From contig JAUVIQ010000088.1 of NCBI GenBank assembly GCA_030592655.1, forward strand, positions 1 to 11,281: a stretch of DNA of 11,281 bases, in the 5' to 3' direction. Made by a program: the position numbers and the translations under genes. The stretch is from Planctomycetales bacterium (lineage in GTDB: Bacteria > Planctomycetota > Phycisphaerae > SM23-33). Positions 6,292 to 11,281 of the stretch are shown one piece after another. Every line of letters starts with the position of its first letter. Within the stretch, counting starts at the first letter, position 1. Under the pieces are notes generated by a model, which was not told where the DNA came from, did not search any database, and was given only the letters and a program-made list of their open reading frames with translations.

Positions 6292-8007
6292 ATGATTACG
6301 ATTGGAAGCGACCAGAAACTTCAATTAGGACAATTGCTCATCAAAAGCGGTGCTGTTACCGAAGAGCAATTGTCCGAAGCGCTCCGTATCCAAAAGTCTA
6401 ACGGCAGAAGCCTCCTGTTGGGAGAGATACTGCGGGAACAGAATATCTGTTCGGAAGAGCAGATTATGAAGGCGCTTGCACTTGGGTACGGCGTTCCCTT
6501 CGCCCGCGTATCAGGAAAGATTGCCGACCCGAAAGTCATAGAAGTCCTCGGAAGGGATTTCGTCGAAAAACATTGCGTCCTGCCTCTGTTCAAGATTCGC
6601 AGCGTATTGACGATCGCAGTAACCGAACCGGCCAATGTATTCCTGATCGAAGAGATCGCCCGGATCACTGAATATCAGGTGCAGATCGTCTGCGCCACTG
6701 CCGGGGACATTCGCGCCACAATCCAGGCGCACCTTCCGGCAGCCAATGTCTTCGTTATCGACGACATCGTGGAGGAAGTCAGCGCCGGAGATCTCGCGAT
6801 GGTGGAGGAACAAGTCGAGGAGATAACCGATCAGGAAGCAGCCGCCGGGGACTCACCCGTAATCCGGATAGTTAATTATCTGATTTACAATGCCGTCCGC
6901 GAAAACGCATCCGACATCCACATTGAACCGGATGATAAGGCTCTGCGTATCCGTTTCCGCGTTGACGGGAGGCTGTATGAAAAAATGCACCTGCCTTACA
7001 AACTCCTTCCCGCCCTTGTCAGTCGTATCAAGATAATGGCCGGTCTGGACATCTCCGAGCGCCGCCTCCCGCAGGACGGTGGAATCCACGTGATAATGGA
7101 AGGACGCCCAATCGACCTGCGAGTTTCTACGCTGAACGGAAAGTCCGGTGAGAAGGTGGTTATCCGTATCATTGATAATCGCAATATCCTGATAAATCTT
7201 GAGAAACTTGGTTTTACATATGAAATCCTCAAGCAGTGGCGGAAGGTTATTTCCGCTCCCAACGGTATTGTCTTGGTAACAGGTCCGACCGGAAGCGGGA
7301 AATCCACCACGCTTTACAGTGTGTTGAAGGAACTGAACAACGAAGAAGCGAACATTTGCACCATCGAGGATCCCATAGAGTTCAATTTGCCGTTGGTCAA
7401 CCAGTTTCAGGTTAACGAAAAAATCGGTTTCACTTTTTCCGCCGCGTTGCGTTCGTTGCTCAGGCAGGACCCTGATATTATTATGGTCGGCGAGATCCGC
7501 GATCCGGAAACGTCGCAAATCGCGGTCCAGGCCGCTCTTACCGGACACTTGGTCCTGGCGTCTCTTCACACCAACGACGCTCCCGGCGCGATTACCAGAT
7601 TGATTGATATCGGCGTCAAACCGTATCTCGTATCCGCTTCAGTGGCTGCTGTGCTGGCGCAGCGACTGGTCCGAAAGATATGCACAAACTGCAAAGAACC
7701 CTACGAACCACCGATTAATATCCGTCGCGCGGTCGAGCACCTTACAGGAGAGGTTGAAACATTCTACCATGGAGTCGGATGTAATAAGTGCAGAAACAGC
7801 GGGTGCTCAGGGCGAATCGGAATCTACGAACTATTGGCGCCAAACGACGCCATACGCGACGGTATTACCGTTGCACCGAAAATAAACGAACTTCGCCGAT
7901 TGGCAAAGGAATCCGGAATGATAAGCCTGCGCGCAGACGGTATGGAAAAAGTCAAAGCCGGTATCACCACCGTCGAGGAGATTCTCCGCATTACCGCCGT
8001 CGGATAA
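6292..8007 (+). CDS. pilB: Type IV pilus extension ATPase PilB (GspE family)
   Basis: The 571-residue protein is a GspE/PilB hexameric ATPase that powers pilus extension or, in a T2SS, pseudopilus assembly. The N-terminus (about 10-150) is an MshEN/GspE_N domain with two helical motifs, Gln11-Leu-Gly to Gln34 and a second at about 42-65. The motor has Walker A Gly331-Pro-Thr-Gly-Ser-Gly-Lys337-Ser-Thr, an Asp box with Glu359-Asp360, Walker B ending in Gly400-Glu401-Ile-Arg-Asp, and His426 in Ser-Leu-His-Thr-Asn. A tetracysteine zinc site (Cys464, Cys467, Cys497, Cys500) is typical of PilB/GspE and absent from PilT. I reject the ATG at 6265 because it lies inside a hairpin stem and loop; the ATG at 6292 starts just after it. 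The companion pilT and pilC favour a type IV pilus over type II secretion. Confidence 0.95.
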   Translation: MITIGSDQKLQLGQLLIKSGAVTEEQLSEALRIQKSNGRSLLLGEILREQNICSEEQIMKALALGYGVPFARVSGKIADPKVIEVLGRDFVEKHCVLPLFKIRSVLTIAVTEPANVFLIEEIARITEYQVQIVCATAGDIRATIQAHLPAANVFVIDDIVEEVSAGDLAMVEEQVEEITDQEAAAGDSPVIRIVNYLIYNAVRENASDIHIEPDDKALRIRFRVDGRLYEKMHLPYKLLPALVSRIKIMAGLDISERRLPQDGGIHVIMEGRPIDLRVSTLNGKSGEKVVIRIIDNRNILINLEKLGFTYEILKQWRKVISAPNGIVLVTGPTGSGKSTTLYSVLKELNNEEANICTIEDPIEFNLPLVNQFQVNEKIGFTFSAALRSLLRQDPDIIMVGEIRDPETSQIAVQAALTGHLVLASLHTNDAPGAITRLIDIGVKPYLVSASVAAVLAQRLVRKICTNCKEPYEPPINIRRAVEHLTGEVETFYHGVGCNKCRNSGCSGRIGIYELLAPNDAIRDGITVAPKINELRRLAKESGMISLRADGMEKVKAGITTVEEILRITAVG

Positions 8008-8033
8008 GCAGACCCGAAAGGACTCTCAACAAG

Positions 8034-9095
8034 ATGCTCAAAACAATAGACGACATGTTCAAACTGGCAGCCGAACGCGGTGCGAGCGACATCCTTTTTA
8101 CACCGGGTGTTCCACCTGCCATCTGGATAACCGGAGAGATGGAAATCACCGAATTCGAGTCGATGGAACCCGAACAGATCGAAGAAATATTCATGCCGCT
8201 ACTGACGGATGAACAGGCCGAAACGCTCAAGACAAGCGGCGACGTGGACCTGGCGGTGGGTAAGCATGACGTAGGGCGATTCCGCATCAACATTCACCGG
8301 CAGCGAGGTACGATCAGTGCAGCCATGCGGTTTATCCCGCACGAGATACCGGATTTTGAGCAGTTAAATCTCCCGGAACGCATCATCGAGTTCGCCAGAC
8401 TACCACGCGGGCTGGTACTGGTAACGGGCGGGTCCGGAACGGGTAAAAGCACAACACTAGCCTCCATAATCGAACACATAAACCGCAACTACGGTTATCA
8501 CATAATCACGCTGGAAGACCCCATCGAGTACACCTTCCGGCACAAGAGGAGCCTTATCGAGCAGCGCGAGATCGGCGTGGACAGTTGCTCTTTCGCCTCG
8601 GCGCTTCGCCACGTGGTTCGTCAGAAGCCCGACGTGGTGCTAATCGGGGAGATGCGCGACCTGGAGACGATCTCAGCGACGCTGACTGCCGCCGAAACCG
8701 GACACCTGGTGCTGGCGACGCTGCACACAACCTCGGCGGTGCAGACGATCGACCGTATCATTGACGTTTTCCCTGCCTCTCAACAGGGGCAGATACGCAT
8801 CCAACTGTCGGCTGTGCTTGAGGGAATCGTCTGCCAGATGCTTCTTCACGACCAACTAAACGACGGTCTGGTCCCGGCCATTGAGATAATGACGCCCACA
8901 CCGGCAATTCGCCGGGTAATACGCGACAACGAAACACACTTACTTGCCGGGATGATCGAGACCGGTCAGTCGCAGGGGATGCAGACAATGGACATGGCGA
9001 TTTCGAGACTCGTCGCCGACAACCGAGTTACCGCAAAGGATGCCCTGGCCAACGCGCACGACCCCGAAAAAATGAAACGACTCCTGGCAGCGTAG
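8034..9095 (+). CDS. pilT: Type IV pilus retraction ATPase PilT
   Basis: The product is 353 residues, the usual PilT length. An N-terminal PAS-like domain (about 1-100) begins Leu-x-x-Ala-x-x-x-x-Gly-Ala-Ser-Asp, as in other PilT proteins. The motor has Walker A Gly132-Gly-Ser-Gly-Thr-Gly-Lys138-Ser-Thr, which differs slightly from the common Gly-Pro-Thr-Gly-Ser-Gly-Lys, an Asp box Glu161-Asp162, Walker B Glu206 in Ile-Gly-Glu-Met-Arg-Asp, and His231 in Thr-Leu-His-Thr-Thr. The C-terminal Ala-Ile-Arg-Arg-Val-Ile-Arg resembles the AIRNLIRE retraction motif. There is no tetracysteine site, as expected. Start is ATG 8034 with AAAGGA 11 nt upstream; the open frame extending to 7788 overlaps pilB and is discarded. 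It starts 26 bp after pilB, so co-transcription is likely. PilT powers retraction and hence twitching motility or DNA uptake. Confidence 0.95.
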   Translation: MLKTIDDMFKLAAERGASDILFTPGVPPAIWITGEMEITEFESMEPEQIEEIFMPLLTDEQAETLKTSGDVDLAVGKHDVGRFRINIHRQRGTISAAMRFIPHEIPDFEQLNLPERIIEFARLPRGLVLVTGGSGTGKSTTLASIIEHINRNYGYHIITLEDPIEYTFRHKRSLIEQREIGVDSCSFASALRHVVRQKPDVVLIGEMRDLETISATLTAAETGHLVLATLHTTSAVQTIDRIIDVFPASQQGQIRIQLSAVLEGIVCQMLLHDQLNDGLVPAIEIMTPTPAIRRVIRDNETHLLAGMIETGQSQGMQTMDMAISRLVADNRVTAKDALANAHDPEKMKRLLAA

Positions 9096-9109
9096 TACGG
9101 AGCAGAAAA

Positions 9110-10327
9110 ATGGCACAGTTCGTATATCAGATCAGGGACAGCAGAGGGATGACGGGCAGCGGAATATTGAACGCCGATGACCTGTCCGAGGCCTCGCGTC
9201 TGCTTCGGAGTGAAGGCAACGTCATCATCAACCTGCGAGAACAGGATGACTCGACCGTCTCGGTGGGAACGAACCCGACAAGAAAAGCGCACGCCAAACA
9301 TGATGAGGTCATCTTCTTCGCCAACCAGTTGGCCGTTATGGTCGATACCGGCGTCCCGTTGCCGGACGCGCTGGATTGCATCGCCGAGCAGGTCGATTCG
9401 GAAGGCTTTCGCGTCGTGGTAACCGACCTTGCCGAACAGGTCAAAGGCGGGATGGACTTTTCATCCGCACTGGGCCGATACCCGAAAATCTTCAGCTGCC
9501 TCTTCGTGGCAATGGTGAAAGCTTCGGAGGCATCGGGGACAATGGGAAAGATGCTTCAGGAAATCGCCAAGTACCTCCAGCGCCAACGGGAAATCCGCAG
9601 ACAGGTCCAGGGAGCGGCTGCATACCCCTTGGCGATGCTCGGTTTCTGCGTTGTGGTGGTAATCGCCATGTTGGTATTCATCCTTCCGAAGTTCGAGAAT
9701 ATCTACGCCGGTAAGGCCGCTGTGCTTCCTGCGCCGACTCGATTCCTTCTGGCGTTGTCGGGCGGACTTGTCGAACATTGGGTGTTTATCACTCTCAGCG
9801 TATCGGCTGTGGTAGCGGCCTGTTATGTGTATTTCCGTAGTCCCGACGGTAAAGTTACACTCGATAAAATTCGTATCAACATGCCGGTTCTGGGAAGCAT
9901 GTTCCGACGAAGCGCCTTGGCAAGGTCTCTGCGAACGTTTTCCACAATGATCTCTTCCGGCGTGGGCATGCTCGATGCGCTAACGATAACGTCGGAGGTT
10001 TCCGGAAATGTCTTCTACGCACGCATCTGGACCGGATTGGGCGAGAGAATAACCGAGGGGGCGGGACTGGCTGAAGAAATGGCCAAATACCGCCTCATCC
10101 CCCGCAGCATTACTCAAATGATCGCTGCCGGTGAAAGGACGGGAAAACTCGCACCGGTGCTGAAGCGACTGGCGGACTTCTGCGAACAGGACCTCGAAAC
10201 TTCCGTCAAGACCGTTGCCGGTTTCATCGAACCGGTGATGATCGTCGTGATGGGAGGAATCGTCGGAAGTGTCGCACTGGCGTTGTTGCTGCCGATCTTC
10301 TCCATCTCAAAAGTAGTAGCCGGATAA
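9110..10327 (+). CDS. pilC: Type IV pilus inner-membrane platform protein PilC
   Basis: The 405-residue protein has the GspF/PilC plan: a short N-terminal segment (1-60) and two T2SSF repeats. The first (about 65-190) contains Met-Val-Asp-Thr-Gly-Val-Pro-Leu at 77-84 and a Lys-Ala-Ser-Glu-Ala-Ser-Gly stretch at 137-143. The second (about 268-395) has the matching Met-Ile-Ser-Ser-Gly-Val at 280-285 and Ala-Gly-Glu-Arg-Thr-Gly at 340-345. Transmembrane helices lie at about 172-194, 222-242 and 372-396. PilC couples PilB and PilT motion to pilin addition and removal. GGAG at 9099-9102 lies 7 nt before the ATG, and the gene starts 14 bp after the pilT stop, so pilBTC is one operon. PilD, pilin and PilMNOQ are not seen. 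Confidence 0.95.
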   Translation: MAQFVYQIRDSRGMTGSGILNADDLSEASRLLRSEGNVIINLREQDDSTVSVGTNPTRKAHAKHDEVIFFANQLAVMVDTGVPLPDALDCIAEQVDSEGFRVVVTDLAEQVKGGMDFSSALGRYPKIFSCLFVAMVKASEASGTMGKMLQEIAKYLQRQREIRRQVQGAAAYPLAMLGFCVVVVIAMLVFILPKFENIYAGKAAVLPAPTRFLLALSGGLVEHWVFITLSVSAVVAACYVYFRSPDGKVTLDKIRINMPVLGSMFRRSALARSLRTFSTMISSGVGMLDALTITSEVSGNVFYARIWTGLGERITEGAGLAEEMAKYRLIPRSITQMIAAGERTGKLAPVLKRLADFCEQDLETSVKTVAGFIEPVMIVVMGGIVGSVALALLLPIFSISKVVAG

Positions 10328-10331
10328 ACTG

Positions 10332-10466
10332 ATTTCCAATTTCCGATTTTCAATTTCCAATTTAGAAGAAGAAAAAAGGCTTCGGCGGCGTAATCGCGGC
10401 GTTTGTGGCTGCTTGTCCATTTTTTTCTTTTGTTCAATTGGAAATTGAAAATCGGAAATTGGAAAT
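10332..10466. repeat. Long inverted repeat with 31-bp perfect arms between convergent genes
   Basis: Positions 10332-10362 are the exact reverse complement of 10436-10466. The arms are built from repeated AATTTCC/GGAAATT words. Near the loop, the purine-rich stretch at about 10363-10376 can pair with the T-rich stretch at about 10419-10432, lengthening the stem. The spacer is 73 nt with a GC-richer middle (10380-10416). The element fills the gap between the pilC stop (10327) and the stop of the minus-strand gene (10501). It could act as a bidirectional transcription barrier, or be a MITE-like insertion; the sequence alone does not decide. Confidence 0.85.
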
Positions 10467-10483
10467 AGTTCCTGTCCCCGTTT
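10463..10483 (-). repeat. Diverged single arm related to the 124-bp element
   Basis: Read on the minus strand, this stretch runs AAACGGGGAC, AGGAAC, TATTT. The left arm of the 124-bp element runs AAATAGGGAC, GCTAACC, TATTT. The shared frame is AAA, two variable bases, GGGAC, a short variable AAC-containing part, then TATTT. It overlaps the edge of the 31-bp arm. The relation is suggestive only. Confidence 0.35.
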
Positions 10484-10500
10484 TTCCGCGCAATGGTGAG

Positions 10501-10794
10501 TCAATTGTTATTCTCGTGTTCTGACGGGCGTTGGTCTTTTGGTACGACCACGTTCATCTCGCATTCAGCGGCGATATCGAGAAATTCCTGACCCTGGAGT
10601 TGTTCGAGATGCTTTCCTTTGCCTTTGAGTTTCTCATTGAACTTGATGCACTTTTCCTGCATTGCCTCGTGCGTATCGGCGTTTCCTCCGACGATGCGAA
10701 AGTTTTCGCCGCGAGTCGCGCGGATATGTCCGTCGTCGTTATCCAGTCCGATGCCCAGAAGCATCGCCTTCTTTTCAGTTTCGGGGACTCTCAC
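10501..10794 (-). CDS. Small conserved-looking protein of unknown function
   Basis: This minus-strand gene encodes 97 residues from GTG 10794, or 87 from ATG 10764. The open frame continues to 10977, but that part overlaps a good promoter and a tandem repeat, so it is unlikely to be translated. The core has a soluble mixed alpha/beta look: a Met-Leu-Leu-Gly-Ile-Gly-Leu-Asp strand, an Asp-Asp-Gly-His turn, Thr-Arg-Gly-Glu-Asn-Phe, Gly-Gly-Asn-Ala-Asp-Thr-His-Glu, a Lys-rich helix (Lys-Phe-Asn-Glu-Lys-Leu) and a C-terminal acidic helix with a Cys. The tail is polar and ends in three Asn. Codon use and composition look protein-like, unlike the surrounding repeats. There is no signal peptide or membrane segment. 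I recall similar short proteins in Planctomycetota but cannot name a family. It is convergent with pilC and outside that operon. No function is assigned. Confidence 0.65.
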   Translation of the reverse strand: MRVPETEKKAMLLGIGLDNDDGHIRATRGENFRIVGGNADTHEAMQEKCIKFNEKLKGKGKHLEQLQGQEFLDIAAECEMNVVVPKDQRPSEHENNN

Positions 10795-10828
10795 TGTTAT
10801 CTCACAGGTATTCCTGTTACCGATGCCT

Positions 10829-10858
10829 ATTATATCGGCAGTCCGCCCACAATGCCAA
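10829..10858 (-). promoter_or_regulatory. Sigma70-type promoter for the small minus-strand gene
   Basis: On the minus strand, TTGGCA (10858-10853) is followed by an 18-bp spacer and a perfect TATAAT (10834-10829). Predicted initiation near 10822 leaves a leader of about 28 nt to GTG 10794 or about 58 nt to ATG 10764. It is the best promoter match in the window and supports a short form of the gene. Confidence 0.6.
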
Positions 10859-10888
10859 TACTCATACCTGCGGAATGGAAATGGCCCG

Positions 10889-10904
10889 CAGTCCGTAGTC
10901 CGTA
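10889..10904. repeat. Short 7-bp direct repeat (AGTCCGT x2)
   Basis: Two adjacent AGTCCGT units, then AG, lie within a weak inverted repeat (GCAGTCC against GGACTCTGC at 10906-10913). It lies just upstream of the promoter of the minus-strand gene. Confidence 0.5.
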
Positions 10905-10928
10905 GGACTCTGCGAGGATCAAAGTTGG

Positions 10929-11037
10929 GGAACCAAAACGGAACGAAACGGAACGAAACGGAACCATTGGGAACCAAACGGAACGATTGGGAACGATTGG
11001 GAACAATTCGGAACGAATGGGAACGATTGGGAACAAA
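10929..11037. repeat. 10-bp degenerate tandem repeat, about 11 units
   Basis: Eleven consecutive units follow the pattern GGAAC, then a variable base, then A/T bases and C or G. Two unit types dominate, GGAACGAAAC toward the left and GGAACGATTG toward the right, with mixed units between. The 10-bp register is kept throughout except for one extra base near the left end. There are no spacers, so it is not a CRISPR array. One unit spans about one helical turn. Confidence 0.9.
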
Positions 11038-11149
11038 GGCAAAATACGTAACTCTTTAGTGTGCAAGCAGTTACGATTTTCGGGGTCGTTTTTTCGTCCA
11101 TTTTCAAAAATCCGACATTGCCTGCCTTGCCTAAACGGCCCAGAGTACC

Positions 11150-11180
11150 ATTGTGGATTGTGGATTGCGGATTGCGGATT
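11150..11180. repeat. 7-bp tandem repeat ATTGYGG, four units
   Basis: Two ATTGTGG units are followed by two ATTGCGG units and a partial ATT. The pairwise arrangement of variants suggests recent slippage or unequal duplication. Confidence 0.85.
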
Positions 11181-11183
11181 CTT

Positions 11184-11251
11184 CGGTATTCCGGTAATCC
11201 GATCGTTTTTTGTTTTTCACGGTAATCCGGTCTTCCGGTATTCCGGTCTTT
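11184..11251. repeat. 8-bp tandem repeat CGGTAWTC, six units in two blocks
   Basis: Two units at 11184-11199 and four at 11220-11251 are variants of CGGTATTC, CGGTAATC and CGGTCTTC, separated by a 20-bp AT-rich stretch containing GATCG and a T-rich run. Units ending in CCGG contexts also make small palindromes. Confidence 0.85.
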
Positions 11252-11281
11252 CTTCACTTATCAAAGAACATATAAGCGTAC

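Larger units (their letters stand above)
10860..11281. other. Gene-free repeat-rich region
   Basis: No credible coding sequence lies here. Open frames across it translate the tandem repeats (monotonous Phe-Val-Pro-Arg-Ser or Asn-Gly-Thr strings) and lack protein-like composition. It holds four short tandem arrays, listed separately, between which 11040-11149 shows AT-rich unique sequence with no recognised RNA gene. Confidence 0.6.

Noticed and set aside
7788..8033. N-terminal extension of pilT overlapping pilB
   Set aside because: The extension is Arg-rich, out-of-frame pilB sequence; PilT proteins start as seen from 8034.
6292..10327. Type II secretion genes gspE/gspF instead of pilus genes
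   Set aside because: A true PilT retraction ATPase lies between the two, which type II systems lack.
10795..10977. Longer form of the small minus-strand gene
   Set aside because: The added 61 codons cover a near-consensus promoter and repeat DNA and look unlike protein.
10929..11037. CRISPR array
   Set aside because: Units are 10 bp, contiguous and degenerate, with no spacers and no cas genes.
10919..11257. Minus-strand open frame (112 codons) over the tandem repeats
   Set aside because: Its sequence is a translation of 7-, 8- and 10-bp repeats with monotonous composition.

Overview
The window reads as a piece of a free-living Gram-negative-type bacterial chromosome. Its centre is a compact, all-plus-strand block of signal-transduction genes followed by three type IV pilus motor genes. 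A PocR-like/GAF/HD-GYP protein, often weak ribosome binding sites, and an accessory end full of short AT-rich palindromes and tandem repeats suggest a Planctomycetota-like genome (perhaps Phycisphaerae). That placement is inference only: there is no rRNA or other marker gene here.

Layout. 1-434: C-terminal part or whole of a small TPR-like protein of unknown role. 435-558: intergenic with an imperfect palindrome and a weak promoter candidate. 559-1836: TPR lipoprotein. 1828-1951: first copy of a 124-bp inverted-repeat element that supplies the lipoprotein's stop codon. 1973-3454: membrane PAS histidine kinase. 3453-3576: second copy of the element, again overlapping a stop codon. 3594-4019: stand-alone receiver. 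4019-5803: PocR-like/GAF/HD-GYP cyclic-di-GMP phosphodiesterase, start overlapping the receiver stop by one base. 5836-6207: STAS protein. 6214-6280: nested GC-rich hairpins. 6292-8007 pilB, 8034-9095 pilT, 9110-10327 pilC. 10332-10466: long inverted repeat between convergent genes. 10501-10794: small conserved-looking minus-strand gene with a good sigma70-type promoter. 10860-11281: no credible gene, but four short tandem-repeat arrays with periods of 7, 10, 7 and 8 bp.

How it fits together. PilB (extension ATPase), PilT (retraction ATPase) and PilC (inner-membrane platform) form the core of a type IV pilus motor; pilin, secretin and alignment genes are not in the window. The upstream kinase, receiver, HD-GYP enzyme and STAS protein form a plausible control cassette. 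PilB begins with an MshEN-type N-terminal domain, the fold that binds c-di-GMP in some PilB/MshE ATPases, so a c-di-GMP-degrading enzyme a few hundred bases upstream suggests local control of pilus extension. This is inference from gene order and domains.

The most unusual structural feature is the pair of 124-bp elements, 96% identical and differing only by transitions. Both are in the same orientation, both sit exactly at a stop codon, and both split what would otherwise be a tightly packed operon.
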